From the NCBI GenBank assembly GCA_031546825.1, contig JAVBJU010000001.1, positions 65,116 to 129,115 on the forward strand: a stretch of 64,000 nt of DNA. Direction: 5' to 3'. The DNA is from Hohaiivirga sp031546825. GTDB taxonomy: Bacteria > Pseudomonadota > Alphaproteobacteria > Rhizobiales > Beijerinckiaceae. Below the pieces are notes generated by a model. That model was not told where the DNA came from. It saw only the letters and a program-made list of their open reading frames with translations, and made no database searches. Both the position numbers and the translations under genes were made by a program. Positions 19,656 to 27,960 of the stretch are shown here, piece after piece (the stretch's first letter is position 1; the number at the start of each line of letters is the position of its first letter).

Positions 19656-20492
19656 ATGACCATTGAGAGCATCTCTTTCAAGAATTCTCCCGCCATCCGC
19701 ATCAGCACCGCCTCTGGTCAGGAGGCCGTGGTGTTGCTGCATGGCGCGCAGGTTGTGTCCTGGAAGGTGAACGGTGAGGAACGCCTCTATCTTTCGGAAA
19801 AGGCTGATCTTGCCGCAGGTGCTGCCATCCGCGGTGGAATTCCGCTGTGCTTCCCGCAGTTTTCAACGCTTGGCTCCTTGCCGATGCATGGGTTCGCCCG
19901 CAACAAGGCGTGGCACCCTGCGAGCACAAAAGGCGATACCCAAGGCACCAGCGCCGTTCTGGAACTGTCCGAAACGCCAGAAACGCGTGCCCTGTGGCCG
20001 CATAACTTCAAAGCGGCGCTCACGGTTTCACTGACCGACACCACGCTGGCGGTACAACTGGGCATCACCAATACCGGGAATGCGCCCCTCTCCTTCACTA
20101 CCGCGCTTCATACCTATTTCCGCGTGAAGGACATTTCTGAAGTAGCCATCGACGGCTTAAAAGACACGCGCTACCACGACAAGGTCGCCAATCTTGCCGA
20201 TCAGACCGAGCCGCGCGACACAGTCCGCTTCTCCGAACAGACCGACCGCGTCTATTACGACGCCTCCCCCGACCTCACCTTGCACGACGGCAGCAGCCGC
20301 ATTGCCATTCACGCAGATGCCATGCCCGACACCGTGGTGTGGAACCCCTGGGTGGAGCGCGCGCGGGACATGATTGATCTGCCCGATGACGGATACAAGT
20401 ATATGGTTTGCATTGAGGCGGGCTGTATCGGTCAACCCGTCACGCTGGACGCGGGTCAAAGCTGGAAAGGCGGACAGACCCTCAAGGCCTGA
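19656..20492 (+). CDS. D-hexose-6-phosphate mutarotase (YeaD-like aldose 1-epimerase family)
   Basis: 278 residues. It interconverts anomers of hexose 6-phosphates. Family motifs are LLHGAQVVSWK, AIRGGIPLCFPQF, MHGFARNKAW, ALHTYFRV (catalytic His), VVWNPW and CIEAGCI near the end. Start at the ATG after CAGGATACTGAA; the reading frame is open upstream to 19569 but that stretch lacks family similarity. Monocistronic as far as visible. Confidence 0.92.
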   Translation: MTIESISFKNSPAIRISTASGQEAVVLLHGAQVVSWKVNGEERLYLSEKADLAAGAAIRGGIPLCFPQFSTLGSLPMHGFARNKAWHPASTKGDTQGTSAVLELSETPETRALWPHNFKAALTVSLTDTTLAVQLGITNTGNAPLSFTTALHTYFRVKDISEVAIDGLKDTRYHDKVANLADQTEPRDTVRFSEQTDRVYYDASPDLTLHDGSSRIAIHADAMPDTVVWNPWVERARDMIDLPDDGYKYMVCIEAGCIGQPVTLDAGQSWKGGQTLKA

Positions 20493-21013
20493 TTACCGTC
20501 GTCCGCCATTAAAATCTCTCACTGAATATCAGAACTACGCATCTAGACTAATGCGCGTTCTAAGTGGATCTCCGGTTAACCGCAAAGCGTTATGGCATCA
20601 AAGAATCCTGAGTGAAGTGCGTTTCATATTAAACGCGCTTCACTCCAGCAGCCTCATCAGTTTCTCTATTCAGGGCGGGCGATGCGCCTGGAGACGAAGG
20701 GCTATTGCTTAAGAGCAACATCGGCTGGCCTTTTGCTTGGGTCGGAAGGATCCAACATCGACGGCGCGCGATTCAACCCATTGAAAAATCGTTATTTAAA
20801 CCCGCATCCCAACAGGCAGGCAGCACTTTCGACAATGCGAATTGTGCATAGATGCATAAGGCTAACGCATATTGGCATTGATCGCCAATTGTTGGCACAT
20901 AAAAACAATACCAAATCTGCAAAAAATACAATAAGTATCCAATATCAAGAACCAGAGTTTCGTTCATTGTTTTTCGCTCTGGGCGATAACCTAAATTGGG
21001 GCTTCACTACAAT
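20493..21013. other. Gene-free stretch before the MucR-like gene
   Basis: About 520 bp with only short unlikely frames. It contains a strong hairpin at 20610-20645 and turns AT-rich from about 20780 to the MucR-like start, as long autoregulated Ros/MucR upstream regions often are. Composition changes here from the core GC level to the AT-rich zone that follows. Confidence 0.5.
20610..20645. repeat. 15-bp inverted repeat (hairpin)
   Basis: GAGTGAAGTGCGTTT and AAACGCGCTTCACTC flank a 6-base loop CATATT, with one G-T wobble in the stem. No T-run follows on either side. It could be an intergenic palindromic repeat or part of a small RNA; I cannot tell which. Confidence 0.6.
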
Positions 21014-21517
21014 ATGAAAGATTTCTCCTCTCTCCTCCCGCCGCTTTCCGAAATGAAGCAGGAGGAACAAATTTCAGATGCGCAGTCCTGCGATCCGGTT
21101 TCAGCCGCGGTTTCGGTGTTGGCTGCCTTTTTAAAGGGAAATGGCTGTTCGGCGGAAGAACTGCCGCATTTGTTCGAACAGCTCTGCGCCATTGCGAGCC
21201 GGAAAGCGTCCATAAAGCCAAACACCCAGCCTGCACGCCACACCACAGAACCACGCAACAGAGCAGAACCGGCGGTCCCCGTCTCGGAATCGGTTTGGCC
21301 TGACTATCTCGTCTGTCTTGAGGATGGCAAAAAAGTCAAAAACCTCAAAACTTATCTTCAACGCGTCTATGGACTGAACCCAGAAGAATACCGTCTCCGC
21401 TGGGGCCTTCCGGACGACTATCCGATGCTCAACCCGGCTTTGCGCGTATTACGGCAACAGATTGCCATGCAGAACAAAATTCATCTGAAGAGAAAAGTAT
21501 ATAAAAACAAGCCATAA
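21014..21517 (+). CDS. Ros/MucR-family regulator with degenerate zinc finger
   Basis: 167 residues. The N-terminal half is acidic and family-like; the C-terminal half carries the MucR block from CLEDGKK near residue 101 to NPEEYRLRWGLP. In MucR the finger ends KRHLRTHY; here the segment reads KTYLQRVY, so both histidine ligands are replaced (Tyr114, Val118), and the second Cys position is Asp as in other MucR proteins. Zinc binding as in Ros is therefore doubtful. MucR proteins silence AT-rich DNA and surface genes. The start could also be a TTG at 20996. It borders an AT-rich zone and the tRNA-Arg island. Confidence 0.8.
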   Translation: MKDFSSLLPPLSEMKQEEQISDAQSCDPVSAAVSVLAAFLKGNGCSAEELPHLFEQLCAIASRKASIKPNTQPARHTTEPRNRAEPAVPVSESVWPDYLVCLEDGKKVKNLKTYLQRVYGLNPEEYRLRWGLPDDYPMLNPALRVLRQQIAMQNKIHLKRKVYKNKP

Positions 21518-21666
21518 AATAGTAATTCTCAAATAACGGCCCGCTGCAATTTCGGTGATGGTTGTCTTAATTCAACTTTACGCATGACATATAAAATAAA
21601 TATCATGTGGAATTAAGCATACTGTCACCGAGATACCAATAAATATTAGAGATAATATATTTAAAA

Positions 21667-21972
21667 CTAAATCAATACAAATGAAGTTATAAACGTAAGG
21701 CTTAGTGTGCCTATTTCTAATATTAAAAGCGGAATAATTATAGCAAACCTAACTTCTATCGTTGTTTGACACCTCATGATAATAAAAAATAATATAAATA
21801 TTGAAAAAATTGCAGAAAAAAATCCAATATAATGCACTACATTTTCTCGCCGTAAGAAAAAATTTCCTGCGCCTGAACTACCAAGCGTCGAAAAAACTGC
21901 AGCCCAAAATAATAAGTTAATTATAAAAATAATAAATAAAACTGAAAATACAACTGATTTTTTTCTTAGCAT
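21667..21972 (-). CDS. Small predicted membrane protein, paralogue of the gene at 22259
   Basis: 101 residues, almost entirely hydrophobic: segments about 7-30, 46-68 and 74-99. It has no family I recognise. It aligns almost without gaps to the product of 22259-22594 (both have FW, a charged loop, then a long Ile/Phe-rich run ending in an Arg). The gene is very AT-rich. Being duplicated next to an integration site suggests accessory DNA. Function unknown. Confidence 0.6.
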   Translation of the reverse strand: MLRKKSVVFSVLFIIFIINLLFWAAVFSTLGSSGAGNFFLRRENVVHYIGFFSAIFSIFILFFIIMRCQTTIEVRFAIIIPLLILEIGTLSLTFITSFVLI

Positions 21973-22184
21973 AATTCATTCCTACGTCTAGAAGGCGTTT
22001 TTTGATGTCCAATTTCCCTGAAGTCAACTGAATTATGTGTTTCTTCCTTAATTTTAATCCGAGTTTTGTCACTCAATTTATCTGACGGCTGCCCAGACTC
22101 CGTCAGAAATGAACTACTGATATCATTATAATACGGCAGCAACGCCTCAGGAATCGAATTTTCGGAACTTGCTTCCCCAAAGAA

Positions 22185-22221
22185 GTTACGGTGATGTTGT
22201 GGAGGGTACCTTCACCGTAAC
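22185..22221. repeat. Inverted repeat downstream of small membrane gene
   Basis: GTTACGGTGA and TCACCGTAAC form a perfect 10-bp stem around a 17-base loop. It shares the GGTGA/TCACC core with the larger inverted repeat at 22633-22708 on the other side of the small membrane gene. Confidence 0.6.
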
Positions 22222-22258
22222 GCCAAAGCGAAGGGTAATTCGAAGTGTCCCACTCATT

Positions 22259-22594
22259 TTATAGTCGAGGATGGTCCCCCATTACAAACAGAACACCAAA
22301 CACAAATACTATCGTAATAAATTGAGATGGTATTAGAATAGCAAGGAAAGCGCTCTGAGTATTTGTTTTTAACATCCTATTGAACACTAGGTTCAACATA
22401 TAAAATATAGCTATAATTGAAAATATAAAATAAATACCGCAAATTATTCCTTCGTTTCCCTTAAGAAAACTACCTAAAGTAGTCCTATTTAAAAAATTAA
22501 AAATAATAAACCAAAAAATAAAATCAAATAAAAATATGATTACAAGTAAAATATTAGTAGTCTTTCCAGCTTTATCATCATCACGGATTTTCAT
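22259..22594 (-). CDS. Small predicted membrane protein, paralogue of the gene at 21667
   Basis: 111 residues starting MKIRDDDKAGK, then three hydrophobic segments. The open frame extends to 22666, but that extension lies in an inverted repeat, so the ATG at 22594 is preferred. It is related to the 101-residue neighbour. No motif gives a function. Inverted repeats flank it on both sides. Very AT-rich, unlike the core genes. Confidence 0.55.
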   Translation of the reverse strand: MKIRDDDKAGKTTNILLVIIFLFDFIFWFIIFNFLNRTTLGSFLKGNEGIICGIYFIFSIIAIFYMLNLVFNRMLKTNTQSAFLAILIPSQFITIVFVFGVLFVMGDHPRL

Positions 22595-22632
22595 TTGAAC
22601 GAGCCTTTCTTTGGCGATCAGATTCCGGATTC

Positions 22633-22708
22633 CGGTGACAGTATACGGAATTCCCCGTTCTTTCATTTGAGACGATAGGGAAAAGGAGAATTCCGAATAC
22701 CGTCACCG
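22633..22708. repeat. Long imperfect inverted repeat
   Basis: Arms at 22633-22655 and about 22685-22708, roughly 19 of 22 positions pairing, around a 30-base loop. The arm reads CGGTGACAGTATACGGAATT on the left. It lies upstream of the small membrane gene and 130 bp before the left attachment repeat. Confidence 0.6.
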
Positions 22709-22834
22709 CAAGTACTCCCGCCGAGCGGTGGGGAATAAACTGGGACCAAAAGTGTCCCGCTTTTGAAGCAGTGAATAAGCTAGTGGGACACATACCGCGA
22801 AAAACGCAATAAAATCAGTGGTCTTTTTTGATAC

Positions 22835-22883
22835 TGGCGATCCCGGGAAGACTCGAACTTCCGACCTTCGGTTTAGGAAACCG
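22835..22883. repeat. attL: 49-bp direct repeat of the tRNA-Arg 3' end
   Basis: Identical over 49 bp to 36423-36471, which is the 3' half (anticodon-stem side through CCA) of tRNA-Arg(CCT). The sequences diverge immediately on both sides. This is the displaced tRNA 3' end left by site-specific integration. Confidence 0.93.
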
Positions 22884-23508
22884 TTCAATGACAGGCGCAG
22901 ACAGTGATTATCGTAAAAATTATGTTTAGTTTCAGACAATTAACCAACCACAGCTTCTATAAAATTCCAATAAATTTCACGAAATATCATTCTAAATGGT
23001 CATGAATTGGTCACACATTCCTCTGATCAACGTCTTGCTAAATAACAAAAATTAGATCTTGTACCCATAAATTAGAATTAGATTTTGTGCTACTTAAAAA
23101 ATTTCTTGCACCGAATTTGGATTTTTGGCAGATTAGGGACAGGAGATGATTTATCTCCTGAGGGTCATGCTCCATATTTATGGAGATACGCCTGACCTGA
23201 ACCAGTAAGCAGAATGAGTCTGTCAAAACAGAAGTAACGGGGCCTACGTGTTTCGGGTTCCTACTCTCTTGGATGCCTCCAAGCGGGTGACTGTGGCAGA
23301 AAGTTCTGGCGCAGAACATTGATGACCTCTCCGAGCGTGCTAGGACTTAAGAGAGGATGCGTGGTTAGACGAGCACACGTCCTACCTGATGCAGCTTATG
23401 GGCACCTAACAGTCCGACGCGGGCCTGTTGCATTAGGTTGAAAGGGATGGATGAAACACTCTCATTAAGCCATTTCTCCTTATAGGAGGAATGGCTGGGA
23501 GGGTGTTT
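22884..23508. other. Left end of the island, no convincing gene
   Basis: About 620 bp. The only open frame of note (minus, 23038-23319, 93 codons) has no recognisable domain or good start signal. The last 40 bp hold a hairpin over the ribosome-binding region of the first island gene. Confidence 0.5.
23468..23496 (+). promoter_or_regulatory. Hairpin covering AGGAGG before the first island gene
   Basis: AGCCATTTCTCCT pairs with AGGAGGAATGGCT (one G-T wobble) around a 3-base loop. The right arm contains AGGAGG and an in-frame ATG at 23491, so that site would be hidden; the next start, ATG 23509 with GGGAGGG before it, would remain free. Confidence 0.45.
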
Positions 23509-23802
23509 ATGCTCCTTACAGATTCAGCTACTAACATTTTTGCACGCGAACCCTTTCTCACGCGCGAACAGCTTGCTGTTACGCTTCAAATTTCCATCAG
23601 CACAGTAGCCAGATGGCAACTTGAAGGCATGCCTTCAATCGGGCGAGGCCGTTCCGTTCGTTTCATTCTTTCTCAGATTTTGGACTGGCTTGGGACCGCA
23701 CCGCCTCGCGGCTCCGGGCAACCAGGAATGCCACGCCCGCAAAGGCGCAGGGGCAGGCCGAGGAATATTGACCGCCTTCTGCCGATGGAGGCGCATCCAT
23801 GA
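23509..23802 (+). CDS. Helix-turn-helix DNA-binding protein (AlpA/excisionase-like)
   Basis: 97 residues. A helix-turn-helix segment FLTREQLAVTLQISISTVAR is followed by a wing (LEGMPSIGRGRSVRFI), as in MerR/AlpA/Xis-type proteins, then a basic Arg/Pro-rich tail. On islands such proteins assist excision or control the replication/mobilization genes. The start at 23509 has GGGAGGG at good spacing; ATG 23491 is possible. Its stop overlaps the next gene by 4 bp, making an operon with it and probably the relaxase. Confidence 0.75.
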   Translation: MLLTDSATNIFAREPFLTREQLAVTLQISISTVARWQLEGMPSIGRGRSVRFILSQILDWLGTAPPRGSGQPGMPRPQRRRGRPRNIDRLLPMEAHP

Positions 23803-24977
23803 CGTCGCCAGTCGTCGATCACGAGAAGAAGCTGCTCGGTCGTATCCGACGCGGCCCGAGAAACGCTTCTTACACCTCCATTTCTAATCATCTTATCGAC
23901 CATCCAACCTTAAGCACCGACGCAAGAATTGCTCAGATGTATTTGCTATCGAAGCCCGAAAACTGGGAGCTTCGCATAGCGGATTTGCGTCGAGTTTTGG
24001 GAATGGGCGAAAAGCGATGTGGGCGAAATAAAACCTACGAAGTGCTGCAAGAACTCAAAAACTCAGACCTTGTCGTTCCCGTTGATATTCGAGGTGGTAG
24101 CGGTCGTTATTGGCGGACGATTTATTTCGTATTTGATGAACCTCATCTGGATCCGGTCGGCTTTCAAAGGGCAGAACGGGAGCGTTTAACTACGGAAATG
24201 GCTCAATTCGAGAATGATCCTGAAACCGCTGATGTGCAACGAGAACCGCCGCATCCCGAAATTCGGGACGCGGTTGCAGGCACTCCAAATCCCTGTTTTC
24301 GGGATACCGTGAATCGGGACGTTACCAAAGAAAGAGTATTAAAAAACCTTCCCCCCTATAGTCCCCCCGAGCCCAGACCGCCTTGCCGCCGCGGAGACAG
24401 GGAGGGGGAAGATTTATTTGAAAAAATTTGGAAGGACTGGACGCCCCTTTTTCGTCCCAACTTCAAGGAATACTCCAGAAAAGTCTTCCTAAAACTTTCT
24501 CTTGAGGACCGCCAATCCGCTGTCAACAATGCCGGCAGTTACTGCGCACTGTGCCGCGCGCAGAAGAGGCCTCCGCTATTAATCCGCTACCTTCAAGAGC
24601 GGCTTTTCATCGAAATGGAAGAAGGTCCGGCATTTGATCATGACGGCAGTTTCGTCATTACCCCTGACCGTCCCGAATGGGAGCCACACATTGCGTCCCT
24701 CCAGAAAAAATATGGTGTGAGAATAGCATCCAAAGCCGTTTCTTATGGGAAACTACTTACAAAAACGAGATGGCCTGAAGGCCACCAAACAAGTACTGGC
24801 AGCTCAACAAATGCCACATCTTCACCGCCCTTTCAACAGCTTCGCTGTCCTCCTCTGCGTTCCGGCCCTGCGGGTGACAGAACGGTGAATAGGCGGCTCG
24901 GCGACAAGCATCGGGACGAGGGACGTCCCGGAAAGAATATCGATGGCCTGCGGCGCATCGAACAAGGGAAGGAGTGA
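23799..24977 (+). CDS. Winged-helix replication-initiator-like protein of the mobile element
   Basis: 392 residues. Residues about 20-115 look like the winged-helix domain of plasmid/phage replication organisers (STDARIAQMYLLSKPENW, then KTYEVLQELKNSDLVV). A hydrophilic linker and a C-terminal region of unknown fold follow. I infer a role in replication or processing of the excised element; no catalytic motif is visible. The last 38 or so codons run through a 106-bp DNA repeat that also occurs, inverted, at 27706-27810, so the tail may not be a conserved part of the protein. The relaxase gene starts 7 bp after its stop. Confidence 0.65.
   Translation: MTSPVVDHEKKLLGRIRRGPRNASYTSISNHLIDHPTLSTDARIAQMYLLSKPENWELRIADLRRVLGMGEKRCGRNKTYEVLQELKNSDLVVPVDIRGGSGRYWRTIYFVFDEPHLDPVGFQRAERERLTTEMAQFENDPETADVQREPPHPEIRDAVAGTPNPCFRDTVNRDVTKERVLKNLPPYSPPEPRPPCRRGDREGEDLFEKIWKDWTPLFRPNFKEYSRKVFLKLSLEDRQSAVNNAGSYCALCRAQKRPPLLIRYLQERLFIEMEEGPAFDHDGSFVITPDRPEWEPHIASLQKKYGVRIASKAVSYGKLLTKTRWPEGHQTSTGSSTNATSSPPFQQLRCPPLRSGPAGDRTVNRRLGDKHRDEGRPGKNIDGLRRIEQGKE
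24863..24968 (+). repeat. Island repeat copy A, next to the relaxase start (oriT candidate)
   Basis: About 106 bp related to the reverse complement of 27706-27810. Shared blocks: CGGCCCTGCGGGTGACAG (18/18), an inner palindrome CGGGAC...GTCCCG, and GGCCTGCGGCGC followed by TCGAAC. Position just upstream of the relaxase, plus the palindrome, makes it a candidate transfer origin; this is inference. Confidence 0.6.
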
Positions 24978-24984
24978 GTGCTTC

Positions 24985-26226
24985 ATGTCTGGTCCGCAAT
25001 TCATCCACCTTCAGAGTTTCACCCGTAAGACCAATAAGAAGGGACAGAGCGTCACACAGATATTCGGCGAAGCGAGGCGCGATCCCGAGTATTCCGCGCA
25101 CATTGATGAGAAGGAGCGGAAACCACCAGTTGTAGTGTGGGGGATGTCAGTCGCAGAAATCGAGGCTGAGCACGACGCCATGCTTGAGCACAGTGCAACG
25201 ACTGTCATTCTCAAAAACGGCACCACGGCCCGCCGCGCCATCCGACAAGATCGCCACACCCTTATGACGGCAATCGCCTCCTTTCCTGTTCCAAGAGAGT
25301 TGGTAGAACGTAGCCAGGAAGAACAAGGGCGGTATGGCTATTGGCGGCAAAAGAACGTCGACTATTTTCGAGAGCTTTGGGGCGACAGGGTGCGCGGCAT
25401 TATCGAGCACCGGGACGAAGGACATTTGCATTTGCACGTTTATGGCCTGCCCGATGATCCCGATTGCCAAGCGCGCAATATGAACGCGGCCTACGCCGCC
25501 AAGATTGGGGAGTTGAAGCGGCTGGAAGCGGAAGGCGTGGACAACAAGGAGGCCCGCAAAGCCGCAAACGTCCTATACAAGGCCGAGATGCGCAAATTTC
25601 AGGATGATTATTTCCAGCGCGTTGGCATCCCATGCGGGCTTACGCGCGAAGGGCCAAAGCGCGAGAGGAAATCTCGGCGACAATGGCAGATCGAGAAGGA
25701 ACAAGCCCGTTCCGCCTCCGACTTCTCGCTTTGCCATCGTATCGAGGCCACAGAACGCGACAGGATGGCCGCTGAGACTCTGAAAGCAGATTTGATGTCC
25801 AAAATGGCTGAGCAGGAAAAACTTGCGTCCATAGCCCGCGCAGAGGCTCGGGAATTGGGCCTAAAGGAAGCTGCTACGGAATTTAAGCAATGGAAGCCTA
25901 AATGGGCCAACGATTATGCCAAGGCCCATTCATATGCCCTCAATGGCGTGATCAAAGATGAAATTGAGACGGTCTACCGGGATAGCGAAGGGAAGTGGCA
26001 ATGGACATTAGCGAGCTGGGTGGCCGAAGAAGCCCGAGTAACCTATGAAAACATCAAGACTGCTGTCCTCAGTAGGTCGGGCGAATTTCTTGTGAAGTTG
26101 ATTGGGATACTGGACAAGCTCAAGGAGATAACCGATCAATTTCTCAGAGAAGACGCAATGCAGGCGATTGATCTCGATCTCGATACATTCACCAAGGACA
26201 ACGATTTCAGTGGTCCGTCGCTTTAA
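24985..26226 (+). CDS. Relaxase / plasmid mobilization protein (Mob/Pre-like)
   Basis: 413 residues. The N-terminal domain has the histidine-rich metal site EHRDEGHLHLHV (His142, 147, 149, 151), the three-His pattern of HUH relaxases; candidate nicking tyrosines lie just before it (GRYGYWRQK). The C-terminal half is a long charged helical region. It would nick the island's transfer origin and lead DNA into a helper conjugation system. Start ATG 24985 is preceded by AAGGGAAGGAG with rather long spacing. It follows the replication-like gene closely. The exact MOB class is uncertain. Confidence 0.8.
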   Translation: MSGPQFIHLQSFTRKTNKKGQSVTQIFGEARRDPEYSAHIDEKERKPPVVVWGMSVAEIEAEHDAMLEHSATTVILKNGTTARRAIRQDRHTLMTAIASFPVPRELVERSQEEQGRYGYWRQKNVDYFRELWGDRVRGIIEHRDEGHLHLHVYGLPDDPDCQARNMNAAYAAKIGELKRLEAEGVDNKEARKAANVLYKAEMRKFQDDYFQRVGIPCGLTREGPKRERKSRRQWQIEKEQARSASDFSLCHRIEATERDRMAAETLKADLMSKMAEQEKLASIARAEARELGLKEAATEFKQWKPKWANDYAKAHSYALNGVIKDEIETVYRDSEGKWQWTLASWVAEEARVTYENIKTAVLSRSGEFLVKLIGILDKLKEITDQFLREDAMQAIDLDLDTFTKDNDFSGPSL

Positions 26227-26296
26227 TCCAACCCAGCTTGGAACTGAGCAGCATGATGCGAGGCGTCATGCTGGCCATCGAATTAACCCAGGCCGA

Positions 26297-26905
26297 TCAT
26301 GAAAGGGATTTGACCGTTGCCAATATCCAGCTTTTGTATTGGGTTATCAGCGTGGAAAATTGAGGAACCCCGGCCTTTACCAAGCTAGCCGTGTAGTCGT
26401 CGAAGCTCAGTGACGGATTTTGATAATGCTGTAGGTCTTCCGCAATTGCATGGATAACCTCTTCTGGACAGAGAGAAAATAAGTCAATCAAGAAATTGTC
26501 TGGATGCTTGGCGTGAACCCCGTATGGGGACAATATTGCATCAGGAAAATCATCCCTGTTGAAGGTAACGATAACATTTGCCCTGCCGATGACCGCTGCC
26601 GCCAAAACGTGATTATCGCCCGGGTCAGGCAGGGAGAGGCACTTGGAAAATTCTTGATGGTTTGTCACCAAGCAGTCAGGAATCGCCTCATTCATAAGCT
26701 GCCGGGTTCTTGACAGATTTCCTTCTGAAAGATCGGGCCTATTTACCAGAAGATTGCGTATCCACTCATCATGTATTTCATCGCTCCACTTTGCCCTGAA
26801 CAGTTTGGTTTGGGCGAGATAGAGCACGAGGCTTCGCAGCCTCGCACCGTAAAACACATTCGCATCAATGAACGCGGTGAAGGTGGATATCATGAAGGCG
26901 ATCAC
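26297..26905 (-). CDS. PIN-domain toxin
   Basis: 202 residues. Acidic PIN motifs are visible: FIDANVFYG near residue 13, LPDPGDNHVLAAA near 93-105, and VTFNRDDF. PIN toxins are metal-dependent ribonucleases. The start overlaps the antitoxin stop by 4 bp. At about 200 residues it is longer than the usual VapC (about 130), with an extra C-terminal part of unknown role. It probably stabilises the island. Confidence 0.83.
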   Translation of the reverse strand: MIAFMISTFTAFIDANVFYGARLRSLVLYLAQTKLFRAKWSDEIHDEWIRNLLVNRPDLSEGNLSRTRQLMNEAIPDCLVTNHQEFSKCLSLPDPGDNHVLAAAVIGRANVIVTFNRDDFPDAILSPYGVHAKHPDNFLIDLFSLCPEEVIHAIAEDLQHYQNPSLSFDDYTASLVKAGVPQFSTLITQYKSWILATVKSLS

Positions 26906-27369
26906 TCAAGCCCAAGCTTGCGTGCCTCCTCATTCAGATCCTTGAGCGCCTGCTTCTGACGGTTCTGCATTTTCTGTTCGTAGTCCTTCAGATCGCAGAA
27001 TTTAATTCTGCGATGCGTCCCAACCATTGAAAAGGCGATCATCCCGTTATCGATCTGCTGCACCAGGTAAGGTCTCGACACATTGAGATAGTCCGCCGCT
27101 TGTTGCGTCGTGAGAACGGCATCATAGGGAATCAAAGACATGGGTGTCCGATTCGCCATGGTCTCCAAAACCATGTGAATAAACGTAACAGCACGAGCCG
27201 GAAGCGGAACAACGACGTTGGGGAGATCCCCCTCTTTGTCGAGCGTGATGGTTACATCTTGATTGGCGTTAGCCACTACGCGAAGTCTGTCTGCTGCTGC
27301 ACGAGCCATAATAGCTTCTGACTCACTGGCAACAAACGGCTCATGCGTTTGATCCATGAGAACGTGCAT
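26902..27369 (-). CDS. Helix-turn-helix antitoxin partner of the PIN toxin
   Basis: 155 residues. The C-terminal half has an excisionase-type helix-turn-helix (LTTQQAADYLNVSRPYLVQQ) and wing (VGTHRRIKFCDLKDYEQ), then a charged helical tail suited to bind the toxin. The N-terminal half is a small alpha/beta region with no clear name. Position before the toxin with a 4-bp overlap is classical for a type II module. Confidence 0.8.
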   Translation of the reverse strand: MHVLMDQTHEPFVASESEAIMARAAADRLRVVANANQDVTITLDKEGDLPNVVVPLPARAVTFIHMVLETMANRTPMSLIPYDAVLTTQQAADYLNVSRPYLVQQIDNGMIAFSMVGTHRRIKFCDLKDYEQKMQNRQKQALKDLNEEARKLGLE

Positions 27370-27960
27370 TTTTCTCTCCTATTTCCAGTAGAGGGCGAGA
27401 GCCTCTCTACATGATTTTTATACCATAACAATCCTCGGTTGTCACTATCAACCGAAATAATCGAAATAAATGAAATAAGCGTAACTGCGCCAATTTTAGG
27501 GCTGCGCACGAATTTGTGCGCAGCGATTTTCCCATCGTAAGGCTGGTAAATGTATCTTCCAAAAATGAGGCCATGCAGCCGATGAACATCTCGACAAACT
27601 TTCAGAGAACCCCTGAGGTTTTCTAACGTAATACTGACCGACTATTACGTTGCAAGCAACGGTCGGCCAAGGGACACCCTTGGAACCCGTGGGAAGAGGT
27701 ATCCTGTTCCCCGTTCGACGCGCCGCAGGCCGTCGATTGTGTCGGGACGTTCCCCGTCCCGACTACCACCATCACGCTGAACGGGCGACAGCCTGTCACC
27801 CGCAGGGCCGCTGCGCAGCGGATGATGGCAACGCCGTTGACGAGCTGGCATGCGGGTGGCACCTGAAAGTTAGATCGCGACCGTTTTTCCTTTCACCCGA
27901 GCTATTATCGCCAATTGAAAGGAAAACCATTGCTTCACAAGTGTTATGACATCCCGCAGC
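27370..27960. other. Gene-free island stretch with repeat copy B
   Basis: About 590 bp. The right of the antitoxin (27400-27490) is AT-rich and should hold its promoter. The middle holds repeat copy B. Two minus frames (27623-27862 and 27645-27851) are products of the repeat's GC richness, not genes. Confidence 0.6.
27706..27810 (-). repeat. Island repeat copy B
   Basis: About 105 bp, inverted relative to copy A at 24863-24968. It keeps the 18-bp block (as CTGTCACCCGCAGGGCCG on the plus strand), the CGGGAC...GTCCCG palindrome and the CGCCGCAGGCC block. The two copies bracket the relaxase and toxin-antitoxin genes. Confidence 0.65.

Noticed and set aside
23038..23319. 93-codon minus-strand frame at the island's left end
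   Set aside because: No ribosome-binding site, no domain, isolated; cannot be supported as a gene.
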